Notes: a model not told the origin generated them from the letters alone. A stretch of DNA of 64,000 bases from Runella sp. CRIBMP (GCF_009905605.1 NZ_JAAAKZ010000009.1:148284-212283), one strand, 5' to 3'; shown: positions 25,623 through 35,033, counted from the first letter of the stretch. Made by a program: numbers and translations.

Positions 25623-26141
25623 TTAGATAGGCTGAAATTTTTTCCATATGTACCGCCAAACTCGAACATTATTCCCTCCAGGCATCATGTCTGAAAACAG
25701 GGCTTGTTTTTCACCACCCACTTTTTCGTAAAAAAATCGGGCTGAGTGGTTGTCTTCGAGGACTTTTAAGTAGAGTTTGGGTTGGTTGAAATGTTGAAGA
25801 CTCCACTCAGACACTTCTTGCATCAGATCTCTGCCAATTCCCCGTCCTTTAAAAGAAGGTAGTACGTGAAGATTGTCAATAAATGTCCCAAATTCATCGG
25901 TTTGGCTTCCGTAAGCGCAAACAAAGCCAACGACTATATTGTCTATTTCTTTGACAAAAATGATTTGATTAGCAGGCGGCTCATTTATTTTCTGCGTCCA
26001 AACCTGAATCCGATCTGCTAGGACGTGGTTGTCCAGATAATCATCTGAAAGCATCCCTCGATAACTGTTTTGCCAACTTAATGCGTGTAGGTTAGCGATT
26101 GTTTCAATGTCGTTAGGGGTGGCAATTCGGTAATTGTTCAT
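25623..26141 (-). CDS. GNAT family N-acetyltransferase
   Basis: A 172-residue GNAT protein: N-terminal YRIATPNDIETIANLHALSW, a central DEFGTFIDNLHVLPSFKG, the acetyl-CoA loop GRGIGRDLM and C-terminal LKVLEDNHSARFFYEKVGG. It should acetylate a small amine or peptide of unknown identity. The ATG at 26141 (MNNYRIATP) is preferred; the upstream ATG adds eight residues only. It is divergent from rarA with a short shared promoter region. Confidence 0.9.
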   Translation of the reverse strand: MNNYRIATPNDIETIANLHALSWQNSYRGMLSDDYLDNHVLADRIQVWTQKINEPPANQIIFVKEIDNIVVGFVCAYGSQTDEFGTFIDNLHVLPSFKGRGIGRDLMQEVSEWSLQHFNQPKLYLKVLEDNHSARFFYEKVGGEKQALFSDMMPGGNNVRVWRYIWKKFQPI

Positions 26142-26216
26142 TTTTTGTAAGTAAAGAGTATTCAAAAATAATAGGAAGTTTGGAAGACTCCTAGGATAGA
26201 TTTATACGAGCATTTG

Positions 26217-26224
26217 TATTTTTG
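26217..26224 (+). promoter_or_regulatory. -7 promoter element of rarA
   Basis: TATTTTTG matches TAnnTTTG. It overlaps the TTG codon that could otherwise begin the long rarA frame, which supports initiation at the downstream ATG (26249). Confidence 0.5.
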
Positions 26225-26248
26225 TGGCCACCATTAACTGCCGATGCT

Positions 26249-27511
26249 ATGCTTGCTCCCTTGCCCGAACGTATGCGCCCGCGCACGCTCAATGATTTTA
26301 TCGGCCAACCTAAATTGTTGGGGGCCCACGGTGCTTTACGTCGGGCTATCCAAAACAATTTGGTGCCGTCCATGATTTTGTGGGGGCCACCAGGCGTAGG
26401 AAAAACGACGTTGGCGCTGCTGATTGCCGAATCGACCAAACGAACCCTCTACAGTTTGAGTGCGGTTAGCTCTGGCGTGAAAGAGTTGCGCGATGTGTTG
26501 GCGCGCCCGTCTGGCCTTTTTTCGCCCGTAGTGTTTATTGATGAGATTCACCGCTACAACAAAAGCCAACAGGATGCGCTGCTAGGCGCGGTCGAGAAGG
26601 GACAAATTACCCTCATTGGAGCAACCACCGAAAATCCTTCCTTTGAAATCAACTCGGCGCTGCTGTCGCGTTGTCAGGTGTATATTTTAGAAGCGCTCGG
26701 AAAAGAAGAATTAATAAAAATGCTGCACCAAGCGGTGGAAAAAGACGAAGACTTGAAGACCAAAACCATTCAGTTTGAGTCGTATGATGCTCTGTTGCGG
26801 TTGTCGGGAGGCGATGGCCGAAAGCTACTGAATCTGCTGGAATTGGTGGTCAATGCCCATAGTCAGGAGTCGCTGATTGCGATTACCGATGAAATGGTGA
26901 CCGAAGTAGCCCAGCAAAATATGGCGCGTTATGATAAATCGGGAGAGCAACATTATGACATTATTTCGGCTTTCATCAAATCGCTCCGGGGAAGTGACCC
27001 CAACGCGGCTCTTTATTGGATGGCCCGAATGATAAAAGCGGGGGAGGACCCCGATTTTATTGCCCGACGTATGTTGATTATGGCTTCTGAAGACATTGGA
27101 AACGCCAATCCGACGGCGGTGATTATGGCCAATGCCTGTTTGCAGGCCGTTAAAGTGATTGGCTATCCCGAGTCTCGTATTATCATGTCGCAGGTGGCGG
27201 TGTACTTGGCTACCTCTCCCAAAAGCAATGCAAGTTATTTGGCTATTGATGAGGCATTAGCGTTGGCCGAACAAACCGCGCACTTGCCCGTACCGCTGCA
27301 CCTACGCAACGCCCCGACGAAGTTGATGAAAGAAATCGGTTACGGCAAAAACTACCAATATTCTCATAATCATCCAGGAAATTTTGCAGCTCAAAACTTT
27401 ATGCCCGACGAGCTGAAAGGCACTGTTTTGTACCAGCCAGGACAAAATGCCCGGGAAAATGAAATTCGTAAACAATTGCAAAAATGGTGGGGCGAATGGT
27501 ACGAGTACTGA
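26249..27511 (+). CDS. rarA: Replication-associated recombination protein A (MgsA/RarA AAA ATPase)
   Basis: A 420-residue clamp-loader-like AAA+ ATPase acting at stalled replication forks. It has [20 protein letters not shown], Walker [11 protein letters not shown], Walker [11 protein letters not shown], sensor [18 protein letters not shown], and the C-terminal MgsA tetramerisation domain ([28 protein letters not shown]). The frame is open to a TTG at 26222, but that codon lies within the -7 element, so the ATG is chosen. The end overlaps the following gene. Confidence 0.96.
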   Translation: MLAPLPERMRPRTLNDFIGQPKLLGAHGALRRAIQNNLVPSMILWGPPGVGKTTLALLIAESTKRTLYSLSAVSSGVKELRDVLARPSGLFSPVVFIDEIHRYNKSQQDALLGAVEKGQITLIGATTENPSFEINSALLSRCQVYILEALGKEELIKMLHQAVEKDEDLKTKTIQFESYDALLRLSGGDGRKLLNLLELVVNAHSQESLIAITDEMVTEVAQQNMARYDKSGEQHYDIISAFIKSLRGSDPNAALYWMARMIKAGEDPDFIARRMLIMASEDIGNANPTAVIMANACLQAVKVIGYPESRIIMSQVAVYLATSPKSNASYLAIDEALALAEQTAHLPVPLHLRNAPTKLMKEIGYGKNYQYSHNHPGNFAAQNFMPDELKGTVLYQPGQNARENEIRKQLQKWWGEWYEY

Positions 27512-28428
27512 AACAAACCTTACAATACGCTCCTTGGTTGGTGCTTTTTGCCTCGTTGATTGGATATTTGGGTGAATACAGCCGTTGGTTTGATCATTTT
27601 TCCAGCTTCCGGGTTCAATACTGCTTTTTAAGTTTGATGTTGGCCATATGGCAACTTTTGCGGAAACAGTGGACACTGACTACGGTAAGTGTAGTGGTAT
27701 TTTTTGGGAATGCTGGGTTGGTCAAGGATTGGTTATTCTTGTCAAAATCTGTTTCCCAAAATAAAGCTGATTTTAAGGTTTATCACGCCAACGTTCTTTT
27801 CAAAAACCATGATTATTCGCTCGTTACCCAACAAATTCGGGAAGAAAAACCTGATTTTTTTTCCATCAATGAAGCCACCCCGCCGCTTATTGCGCATTTA
27901 AAAAAGACGTTTGCGCAAGAATATCCGCATTCCTTTGTGGTTTTTGCCAAAAATGACACCGAGGTGTTTGTGGCTAGTCGTACGCCGATTGTGGTTGATT
28001 CGGCGGCGACTTTTGCCGTGAGAGGGTTGATGCGATTGACCACGATTGTCCAAAATAAACCCTTGACCATCATTGCGTGCCATGCGTATAACCCCATCAA
28101 GGAAGTTGATTTTATAATCCGTAATCAGGAATTGAAGCACATTGCAGCATTGATGACCCAAGAACGAAATCCAACGCTCGTGATTGGCGATTTAAACATC
28201 ACACCTTGGTCGGTTATTTACCAAGATTTCATAATGAAGTCAGGGCTAACCAATTGCCGCGAAGGATTTGGTCTTCATCCAAGTTGGCCGGTTTGGATGC
28301 CACTGATGTTGATTCCGATTGACCATTGTTTGATCAACAACCGATTAGAAACGGTCGCATTTCAGACTGGAAAGTACACCAAATCTGATCATTATCCATT
28401 GGTCATTCAGTTGCGGTTTCGGCCCTAA
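27496..28428 (+). CDS. Membrane-anchored endonuclease/exonuclease/phosphatase family protein
   Basis: About 310 residues. Three N-terminal hydrophobic helices (PWLVLFASLIGYLG, FLSLMLAIWQLL, VVVFFGNAGLV) are followed by an EEP domain beginning FKVYHANVLFKNHDY, with VIGDLNITPWS, DHCLINNRL and the final metal/phosphate motif KSDHYPLVIQL. The early Glu (SINEAT) and Asp/His positions fit a metal-dependent phosphodiesterase facing the periplasm. The start overlaps the end of rarA by 16 bases (28 if the earlier ATG at 27484 is used), so the two are probably co-transcribed. It converges with the hydratase gene with only one base between stops. Confidence 0.85.
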   Translation: MVRVLKQTLQYAPWLVLFASLIGYLGEYSRWFDHFSSFRVQYCFLSLMLAIWQLLRKQWTLTTVSVVVFFGNAGLVKDWLFLSKSVSQNKADFKVYHANVLFKNHDYSLVTQQIREEKPDFFSINEATPPLIAHLKKTFAQEYPHSFVVFAKNDTEVFVASRTPIVVDSAATFAVRGLMRLTTIVQNKPLTIIACHAYNPIKEVDFIIRNQELKHIAALMTQERNPTLVIGDLNITPWSVIYQDFIMKSGLTNCREGFGLHPSWPVWMPLMLIPIDHCLINNRLETVAFQTGKYTKSDHYPLVIQLRFRP

Positions 28429-28429
28429 T

Positions 28430-29194
28430 TTATTGATTTTTTGCTTTCATTCGAACAATGGCCGCCCGTGTAAAATCCGACAGGACGAGTCGGCCGCTGA
28501 TGGCTGCACGCTCGGTCAAAAGGGTATTCCAATGTTCTGTCCCTTGCCAAAATACTTTCTTCAATTCTTGTAAAGCAGCGGGATGGTAGGCGGTAAGTGA
28601 ACGGGCAAAGGCGCTGAGGGCCGTATCCAATTCGGCGGTTGTTGCAAAAACTTCGGTATAAAGACCCTTGTCTTGTGCCCAAGTGGCGGAATAAAAGGTA
28701 GAAGCATTGAGCGTAAGTTGTGAAAAGGCTGATACGCCTATCTTGCGCTCAATGGCAGGACCTACCACAAACGGGCCGATTCCAATCAATAATTCACTCA
28801 ACCGAATAGCGGCGTGTTGGGTGGCAAAACAATAGTCGGTTGCGGCGGCTAAACCTACCCCGCCGCCTACGGCTTTGCCCTGTATTCGTCCCAAAATAAT
28901 CACTGGACTTGTGCGACAAGCATTGATGACGTTGGCGAAGCCCGAAAAAAAAGTCAAGCCTTCTTCTTCGGTTTGAATCGTGGCTAGTTCATCAAAACTT
29001 GCCCCCGCGCAAAAGGTACGCTCACCTCCGCTTTGTAAAATAATGACTTTTATGGCAGGATTTTGACCCGTTTCTTGGATTGTTTCGGCCAACTGCCGCA
29101 AAAGAAAACTTGGCATGGCGTTTTGGGCAGGGTGAAAAAACGTAATCGTAGCGATTCCTTCCGGAGAAAGGTCGACGGTGACATGAGGTTCCAT
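28430..29194 (-). CDS. Enoyl-CoA hydratase/isomerase family protein
   Basis: A 254-residue crotonase-fold protein. The oxyanion-hole segments are ERTFCAGASFDEL and GRIQGKAVGGGVGLAAATDY, and a glutamate is present in RLSELLIGIGP where hydratases have a catalytic one. It should hydrate or isomerise an acyl-CoA double bond; methylglutaconyl-CoA hydratase-like and short-chain enoyl-CoA hydratase roles are both possible. The start MEPHVTVDLSPEG at 29194 is chosen; the open frame continues upstream into the DUF5723 gene. Seven bases separate it from that gene, so they are likely co-transcribed. Confidence 0.88.
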   Translation of the reverse strand: MEPHVTVDLSPEGIATITFFHPAQNAMPSFLLRQLAETIQETGQNPAIKVIILQSGGERTFCAGASFDELATIQTEEEGLTFFSGFANVINACRTSPVIILGRIQGKAVGGGVGLAAATDYCFATQHAAIRLSELLIGIGPFVVGPAIERKIGVSAFSQLTLNASTFYSATWAQDKGLYTEVFATTAELDTALSAFARSLTAYHPAALQELKKVFWQGTEHWNTLLTERAAISGRLVLSDFTRAAIVRMKAKNQ

Positions 29195-29201
29195 AAGCGG
29201 A

Positions 29202-30743
29202 TTATCGTTTACGACGCGAGGATTTTTCGTAAGGCTGATACCAACACTTGTTTGGGTCGTCAGGTTTGCGATGGAAAAACGGAGCGTACAACCCAAAGTA
29301 AAAGTCTAATCCTTGGGGTTTACCAATGTCCAAAAGCCCTCCTAGATGGTCGGTACCGATGATAACTGGGCCGATTCGGGTGGCTAATCCCATGGTAAAT
29401 ACTCTGTAATTGTCGACCATGGCTAAAGGAGTGGATACTTCAAACCATTTGGTTTCGTAACGGGGTGTTATGGCAAAAACCGATTGTGGTTTTATATCCA
29501 AATAGTTTTTGCCGCGTAAGCCCTGCACCCAAAGCGCATTGACGTACAATCGATTTTTGTGATGATAGTCAAAACTTGCATTGAAAGAAGTGGGCAGACC
29601 AACGGTCCATCCTCGGGGAGTATCGGCCGGCCGGACATTGATGCTTCGGTTGACGGCATCAATGGCAGCTCCACTGCTTGGCAGACTGTTGAAATTAATG
29701 TAGGAGAATTGGGCCGCAGGAGGGTCAACGTCGATTTCTCGTACATAATTTAAGTTTTTGTAGCGGATAGCCCCAATATCTGTCAGCGCCGCTGAAATAC
29801 GGTATTTGTATTTATTTTTATTGGGGTCGTGGTGTCGACCGCCCCGTGGTCCACCGATTTTGAGTTTTTGTACGTCTGGTCGGTACTCATATACTGCCCC
29901 GAGGTCAAAGCCCCAGCCGCCTCCTGCCGAGCGGTTTCCGAACAGAAATTGGGGGTTAAGTCCTAGATTAGAAAAGGCTTCTTCGGTAGTGTAGCCGTAG
30001 GTAGCCTGTAATTTTGAGGCCAGAATAAATTCACGTTCGGGGTTGAGACTTTCAACGTTGATTCGGTAATCAGCGTCTTGCATGTTGGCATGGACATTAT
30101 AAACCCCAACCAATCGCTTCACGGTCACGCCTATCTTTAGAAAGTCTTTATCCCAATCGGCCAGTACGGCACCAAACGTGGCGCCCATTTCTACAAAGCC
30201 GTTGGTCGACAACTTAGCGGTTTGATTGGTGAAATCCTTACTTTGTAATTCAACCAAATTGGTTCCATAACGAATCACACGCGCCGTTTCTTCCGATACA
30301 TCCGTTAGGTTGAGGGTATACCTACCTCGGGTAGTAAGTGCTATGGCAAAGCGGTTGTCTTTGAAAGAAAATAAGGCAGATGGCCCCCGTAAATCTCCGC
30401 CAGTATGAAAATGTTTGGGTTTACCGTTGAGGCGTTCGGCATAATAGGAGTCTTTCCAGATAATTAGACCACGTTCACTGCGGTATTTTTGGGAAACACT
30501 GTTGGTGATTAAACTTATAAATGAGTAAGGAGCATCGTAACGAAGGTAGTTGTTGATTAGAAAAAAATCGTTGCCAATAAGATTGATGTACAATTTATGT
30601 CGAGAGTCGGCGGCATGTGCAGGGTTTAGAAAAAGCGCGTTTGTACCTGCATAATTGCTCGAAGATAGCCCCAGCCAGTGTTGAGCTTGGACAGATATGC
30701 AACTCAGTATTCCAACAATAATGACCAAAAGGCGACGTGTCAT
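29202..30743 (-). CDS. DUF5723 outer-membrane protein
   Basis: A 513-residue exported protein with signal peptide MTRRLLVIIVGILSCISVQAQ. The mature part starts GLSSSNYAGTNALFLNPAHA, the hallmark of DUF5723, and continues with alternating beta strands (NRFAIALTTRGRYTLNLTD, GWGFDLGAVYEYRPD) expected for an outer-membrane beta barrel of the FadL/PorV-like kind. The ligand is unknown. It precedes the acyl-CoA hydratase gene on the same strand, which would fit a lipid-related role, but that is guesswork. Confidence 0.82.
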   Translation of the reverse strand: MTRRLLVIIVGILSCISVQAQHWLGLSSSNYAGTNALFLNPAHAADSRHKLYINLIGNDFFLINNYLRYDAPYSFISLITNSVSQKYRSERGLIIWKDSYYAERLNGKPKHFHTGGDLRGPSALFSFKDNRFAIALTTRGRYTLNLTDVSEETARVIRYGTNLVELQSKDFTNQTAKLSTNGFVEMGATFGAVLADWDKDFLKIGVTVKRLVGVYNVHANMQDADYRINVESLNPEREFILASKLQATYGYTTEEAFSNLGLNPQFLFGNRSAGGGWGFDLGAVYEYRPDVQKLKIGGPRGGRHHDPNKNKYKYRISAALTDIGAIRYKNLNYVREIDVDPPAAQFSYINFNSLPSSGAAIDAVNRSINVRPADTPRGWTVGLPTSFNASFDYHHKNRLYVNALWVQGLRGKNYLDIKPQSVFAITPRYETKWFEVSTPLAMVDNYRVFTMGLATRIGPVIIGTDHLGGLLDIGKPQGLDFYFGLYAPFFHRKPDDPNKCWYQPYEKSSRRKR

Positions 30744-30846
30744 CCCAAAAGAGTAAAGTGTTAGTTTGTATTAAAACCAGTGGAAAATAAGATTTGTTGG
30801 AAATACTATATCTTCCATTTCAAGAAACGTAAAAAGGTGACGCAAA

Positions 30847-30863
30847 GTACGATATAATCGTAC
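30847..30863. promoter_or_regulatory. Perfect dyad in the divergent region upstream of the ATP-grasp gene
   Basis: GTACGAT-ATA-ATCGTAC is a perfect 7-3-7 inverted repeat lying between the divergent DUF5723 and ATP-grasp genes, 115 bases before the latter. It is suited to a dimeric regulator; no partner is known. Confidence 0.45.
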
Positions 30864-30977
30864 AATTTAAGAAATGTAAAATGAACGGGATAAATTGAGG
30901 TAGAAAATTTGGCTAAATCGTTATTTTGTACATATCTTGTTCGGCAAAACAAATAACTCACCTACTTTTTCGCCATT

Positions 30978-32408
30978 ATGCATTTCTCTTTTAAAAATTA
31001 TGACACCGAGAAGTTTTACGATGAAATGTTTTCGTCGGACGGCAAGATTCGCCCCGGCTGTGAGGCATTTAAACAACGCGTAGAACAACTGACGCAAACC
31101 GAATTGATGAATCGCCAGCATACCGCCGAAAGGGCGCTGATGTCAATGGGGATCACGTTCAATGTTTATTCTGAAGGAGAAGGAACCGAACGTATTATGC
31201 CGCTTGACATTATCCCGAGGGTAGTAGCAGGCGAGGACTGGAATCGACTGGAAAAAGGACTTATTCAGCGGATTACGGCCCTGAATATGTTTATTGATGA
31301 TATTTACAACGACCAGAAAATTCTGGATGATGGAGTGGTGCCGAGAGATTTGATTGAAACCTCAAAATGTTATCTCGAAGCCTGCAAGGGGTTAAAACCC
31401 CCGAAAGGAATTTGGTGTCATATCACAGGTACAGATTTGATTCGGGGCGACGACGGAACATTCATGGTTTTGGAAGATAACCTCCGTTGCCCGTCGGGCG
31501 TGTCTTATATGCTGGAAAATAGAGAGTTGTCAAAGCAGATTTTTCCCGAGGTCTTGGCCCGCACGGGTGTACGGCCAGTATCTGATTATCCAGCGCGTTT
31601 GTTTGAAATGCTTAAATTTATTGCCGACCGTCCCGATCCAAACATTGTGGTACTGACGCCTGGGATTTATAATTCTGCTTACTTTGAACACTCTTATTTG
31701 GCGCAGCAAATGGGCGTTGAACTCGTTGATGCCCGCGATTTGGTGGTTTCGGGAGGATACGTAAAAATGCGGACAACCCGTGGGTTTGAGATTGTGGATG
31801 TAATCTACCGTCGTTTGGATGATACGTTTTTGGACCCGCAGGCGTTTAATCCGCATTCGCTCATTGGGATTCCAGGAATATTTGATGTGTACAAAAAAGG
31901 CCGCGTAGCCCTTGCCAATGCGCCTGGAACGGGCGTAGCTGACGATAAAGTGATTTATGCGTACGTGCCGCGCATTATTAAGTATTATCTGGATCAAGAG
32001 GCCATGATTCCCAACGTTCAAACGTACATTTGTCGCGAAGCCGATGACCTGAAATACGTACTTGAAAACGTAGAAAATCTGGTTATTAAAGAAGCCAACG
32101 AAGCAGGAGGCTACGGAATGTTGATTGGGCCGAAAGCGACCAAAGAAGAACACGAATTGTTCCGTCAGAAAATCAAAGACAACCCCCGTAACTACATTGC
32201 CCAGCCCGTGATTTCGCTCTCACGCGTGCCTTGTATCGTGGACGACCACGCCGAAGGTCGCCACGTAGATTTGCGCCCTTATATTCTTTACGGTGACGGT
32301 ATCAACGTCATTCCGGGCGGACTCACGCGCGTTGCTTTGCGCAAAGGTTCGTTGGTCGTAAACTCATCTCAAGGGGGGGGCGGAAAAGATACTTGGGTAA
32401 CGTACTGA
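30978..32408 (+). CDS. Circularly permuted ATP-grasp type 2 family protein
   Basis: A 476-residue protein of the DUF404/DUF407 circularly permuted ATP-grasp family: YDEMFSSDGKIRPGCEAF at the start, ICREADDLKYVLENV, VIKEANEAGGYGMLIGP (ATP-binding) and the C-terminal EGRHVDLRPYILYGDG, PGGLTRVALRKGSLVVN, GGGGKDTWV. Relatives are thought to ligate amino acids or make small peptides. In many genomes it sits next to an alpha-E domain protein, a transglutaminase and a proteasome-like peptidase; none is present here. A run of seven Gs falls near its end. Confidence 0.92.
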   Translation: MHFSFKNYDTEKFYDEMFSSDGKIRPGCEAFKQRVEQLTQTELMNRQHTAERALMSMGITFNVYSEGEGTERIMPLDIIPRVVAGEDWNRLEKGLIQRITALNMFIDDIYNDQKILDDGVVPRDLIETSKCYLEACKGLKPPKGIWCHITGTDLIRGDDGTFMVLEDNLRCPSGVSYMLENRELSKQIFPEVLARTGVRPVSDYPARLFEMLKFIADRPDPNIVVLTPGIYNSAYFEHSYLAQQMGVELVDARDLVVSGGYVKMRTTRGFEIVDVIYRRLDDTFLDPQAFNPHSLIGIPGIFDVYKKGRVALANAPGTGVADDKVIYAYVPRIIKYYLDQEAMIPNVQTYICREADDLKYVLENVENLVIKEANEAGGYGMLIGPKATKEEHELFRQKIKDNPRNYIAQPVISLSRVPCIVDDHAEGRHVDLRPYILYGDGINVIPGGLTRVALRKGSLVVNSSQGGGGKDTWVTY

Positions 32409-32499
32409 TAATTAATATTTTATAGTAATTTTGCTTTTTCTTTTTGTAGGCCTCTTTTCATAAGGGGCTTATTTTTTTCAAAAATAATTGATAAAAAAC

Positions 32500-32529
32500 T
32501 TGACATACTAATTAGTATGTTTACCTTTG
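32500..32529 (+). promoter_or_regulatory. tetR promoter with a palindromic operator between its two boxes
   Basis: TTG (32500-32502), 19 bases, then TACCTTTG (32522-32529) is a full consensus Bacteroidota promoter. The 18-bp perfect palindrome ACATACTAATTAGTATGT (32503-32520) fills the spacer. Bound repressor would block RNA polymerase. The transcript should start within a few bases of the ATG. Confidence 0.8.
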
Positions 32530-32536
32530 TGGCACA

Positions 32537-33124
32537 ATGACAGATACACGCACCGAAATATTGCACAAAAACTACGAAGCCATTCACCGAAATGGCTTTC
32601 AGGGAGTTCGTGCCGATAAAGTGGTGGCTGAAATGGGTATTACAAAGGGGGCGTTGTATCATTACTTCCCCAATAAGTTTGATTTAGGGTACGCTATTTT
32701 AGACGAGTTGCTGGGGCCTCACTACCTAAAAATCTGGCAATCGTTTGAACGTGCCGAGAAAAATTTTGGCGTTGTTTTATTGGAGGTACTAGAGTCATAT
32801 CGAGATTTTGCCAAAACTGATGAAGAAATCAAGCTTGGTTGCCCACTTACCAATCTTACGCAGGAAATGCCGCCTTTGGATGAAGGGTTTCGCAAAAGAT
32901 TGCACCGAATTACCCACCAAATGCAGTTACAGATTGAGACAGGCCTAAAAAATGCCCAATTGGCAGGAGAATTTAAGCTTGATTTTAACCCAACTCAGAC
33001 CGCTTTTTTCTACTTATCGGCGATTGAAGGAGGTTTTAGCGTGGCCAAAGCCATGCAAAGTCGGGCCGCTTTTGAAATGGTTATTGCTCAATTAAAACAA
33101 TTTTCCGAAGGACTTAAAGCCTGA
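32537..33124 (+). CDS. TetR/AcrR family transcriptional regulator
   Basis: A 195-residue regulator. The N-terminal helix-turn-helix is clear (ILHKNYEAIHRNGFQGVRAD then GITKGALYHYFPNKFDLGYA). The C-terminal ligand domain includes GCPLTNLTQEMPPLDEGFRK; LGCP-type motifs are seen in the TetR_C branch whose members respond to reactive electrophiles, with a cysteine that may matter (Cys in KLGCPL). It probably represses itself and the NmrA-like oxidoreductase downstream through the two matching palindromes at 32503 and 33141. Confidence 0.92.
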   Translation: MTDTRTEILHKNYEAIHRNGFQGVRADKVVAEMGITKGALYHYFPNKFDLGYAILDELLGPHYLKIWQSFERAEKNFGVVLLEVLESYRDFAKTDEEIKLGCPLTNLTQEMPPLDEGFRKRLHRITHQMQLQIETGLKNAQLAGEFKLDFNPTQTAFFYLSAIEGGFSVAKAMQSRAAFEMVIAQLKQFSEGLKA

Positions 33125-33130
33125 TTTTTT

Positions 33131-33161
33131 TTGCACATGTACATACCAACTAGTATGTATG
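33131..33161 (+). promoter_or_regulatory. Second TetR operator in the promoter of the NmrA-like gene
   Basis: ACATACCAACTAGTATGT (33141-33158) differs from the operator at 32503 at only two central positions. It lies between TTG (33131-33133) and TATGTATG (33154-33161), a one-mismatch -7 element at 20-base spacing, so it also covers promoter DNA. Confidence 0.75.
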
Positions 33162-33203
33162 TATAATAAAAAACAAATTTAAATTAATTAAAACCAAAGA
33201 AAC

Positions 33204-34094
33204 ATGTACGTTATTACGGGAGCCACTGGACACACCGGGCACATCATTGTCGAAGAGCTGATTGCAGCAGGAAAAAAAGTAAAAGCCGTTGTTCGCAACG
33301 CTACGAAGGGGGGCCCATTGGCCGAAAAAGGAGCCCAATTGGCCGTCGGTGATTTAGAAGATTCCGCATTTCTGAAAGAAACATTCAAAGGTGCCGAAGC
33401 CGTTTATTTGATGGTTCCGCCCAAGTGGAACATTACCGATTGGCGGGCGTATCAGCGTGAAATCATTCAGAATTTTGTGGACGCATTGCAGGGGTCGGGC
33501 GTAAAATACGCCGTGGTCTTGAGTTCAATGGGGGCACACATGCCGACGGGTGCCGGGCCAGTGAGTGGATTGTATGATTTAGAACAGGCACTCAAAACTG
33601 TAGCAGGGTTGAACGTGCTCAATTTGCGCCCAGGTTATTTTATGGAGAATTTTTTAGGCAACATCGGCTTAATCAAGGCCGCAGGGATTCAGGGGTATGC
33701 GCTCAACGCGGACTTAAAGGTTCCGTTGGTGCATACGCACGACATTGCAGAAGTGGCCGTTAAGCATTTTTTAACGCTTGATTTTGAAGGTCATTCACAT
33801 GTTTTTGTGGCGGGAGCGGCCGATTATACCATGACGGAAGCAACCGCTATTTTGAGTGATGCTGTTGGAAAGCCTTTTCACTATGTACAGTTTTCGCCCG
33901 AAGATGCCCGGGCGGGGATGATTGGCGCGGGCCTTCCCGAAACCATCGCCGACGGTTACAACGAGCTTTTTGCGGGCTTAAATTCGGGAGAGTATCTCAA
34001 TGGTTACGAGCGTGATGCGTCCAATACCACACCGACAACGTTTGAAGATTTTGCTAAAAAAGAATTTGCCGTGGCATTTAATGCGGTAAGCTAA
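33204..34094 (+). CDS. NmrA-like NAD(P)-dependent oxidoreductase (QOR2-type)
   Basis: A 296-residue atypical short-chain dehydrogenase with the NAD(P) motif ITGATGHTGHIIVEEL (residues 4-19) and VVRNATKGG, VLSSMGAHMPTG, LRPGYFMENFLGNI, matching NmrA/quinone-oxidoreductase-2-type proteins. Such proteins reduce quinones or act as redox sensors. The neighbouring TetR regulator and shared operators suggest it is induced by an electrophile or quinone that it then detoxifies. The usual catalytic Tyr-x-x-x-Lys of classical SDRs is not evident. Confidence 0.9.
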   Translation: MYVITGATGHTGHIIVEELIAAGKKVKAVVRNATKGGPLAEKGAQLAVGDLEDSAFLKETFKGAEAVYLMVPPKWNITDWRAYQREIIQNFVDALQGSGVKYAVVLSSMGAHMPTGAGPVSGLYDLEQALKTVAGLNVLNLRPGYFMENFLGNIGLIKAAGIQGYALNADLKVPLVHTHDIAEVAVKHFLTLDFEGHSHVFVAGAADYTMTEATAILSDAVGKPFHYVQFSPEDARAGMIGAGLPETIADGYNELFAGLNSGEYLNGYERDASNTTPTTFEDFAKKEFAVAFNAVS

Positions 34095-34099
34095 GACTT

Positions 34100-34135
34100 T
34101 AAGGGCGGTTGTTGAGTCCTTCACAATCGCCCTTA
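34100..34135 (+). terminator. Hairpin after the NmrA-like gene
   Basis: TAAGGGCGGTTGT and ACAATCGCCCTTA pair with a single G-T wobble around a short loop, five bases after the stop codon. Confidence 0.65.
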
Positions 34136-34299
34136 TCCTCATTTATGATTAGGGTTTTTATTGATAATTTTAGAATTGATGGGAAGTGTTGCCTTGGTAG
34201 GCGTTTGAGGGCTAATGGCCCTTTTTTGATTTTAAATAACTTTACCATACAAAATCATAACAACCGACGTTGTATATCTTTCCTATAAAAATCAATACT

Positions 34300-35028
34300 A
34301 TGAAACAATTCTTAACCCTTACTCTTGCGTTGGCGGGAGCAATTTCTGTACAAGCACAACAAGGAACGATTGAATACAGAATGACCATGTCGGGGCAAGG
34401 GCAAAGTAATGTATCGACCAGCAAAATGCAATTTGCGAGCGGAAAAGTGCGGATGGAAACCAGTCTCAATATGCCGGGAATATCGCACAAGCAAGTGATG
34501 CTGATGTTGCCCAATAAGCCCAATACCATGATTATGCTGAATGAAGGGGCTAAAACTTACACAGAAGTAAATACCAATTCGGCCCCCAAAGACCCCAACG
34601 CCGCTAAAGTGACGGTAAAAGTGGTAGGAAAAGAAAAGCTTCAAAACCTCAATTGCACACACATCGTGGTGACCATGAGCAACCGCCCCATGGATATGTG
34701 GACCACCAAAGATATTGCTGGCTATGAAAGCATGATGGGTTATTGGAAATCAAGCATGAGCGGCGGCAATGACCAAATGTACGGCGAACTGAAAAAAGCG
34801 GGTGCTGAAGGTTTTGTGGTCAAAACGCAAATGAAAAATAAAGAAGGGGGGATGACGATGGAGTTGGTAAAATACGATACTAAGCCCGTGTCGGCCGCTC
34901 TGTTCAGCATTCCCGCGGACTATAAAAAAGGGACGTCCATTGATCCAAACAAAATCCAGAATATGACGCCTGCCGAGCGTAAAAAAATCATGGAAGAAAT
35001 GATAAAAAAACACGGCAATAAGCAATAA
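34300..35028 (+). CDS. DUF4412 domain-containing exported protein
   Basis: A 242-residue protein with signal peptide MKQFLTLTLALAGAISVQAQ, then GTIEYRMTMSGQGQSN and MLPNKPNTMIMLNEGAKTYTEV, the DUF4412 pattern, rich in methionine (for example MGYWKSSMSGGNDQMYGELK). The C-terminus is PAERKKIMEEMIKKHGNK. The function of the family is unknown; it is periplasmic or surface-associated. The many methionines could indicate metal binding but may be compositional. A ten-residue extension to 34270 is not used because it precedes the signal peptide. Confidence 0.85.
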   Translation: MKQFLTLTLALAGAISVQAQQGTIEYRMTMSGQGQSNVSTSKMQFASGKVRMETSLNMPGISHKQVMLMLPNKPNTMIMLNEGAKTYTEVNTNSAPKDPNAAKVTVKVVGKEKLQNLNCTHIVVTMSNRPMDMWTTKDIAGYESMMGYWKSSMSGGNDQMYGELKKAGAEGFVVKTQMKNKEGGMTMELVKYDTKPVSAALFSIPADYKKGTSIDPNKIQNMTPAERKKIMEEMIKKHGNKQ

Positions 35029-35033
35029 TGATT

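Noticed and set aside
31530..32153. 207-codon open frame on the minus strand
   Set aside because: Antisense to the ATP-grasp gene; composition typical of a shadow.
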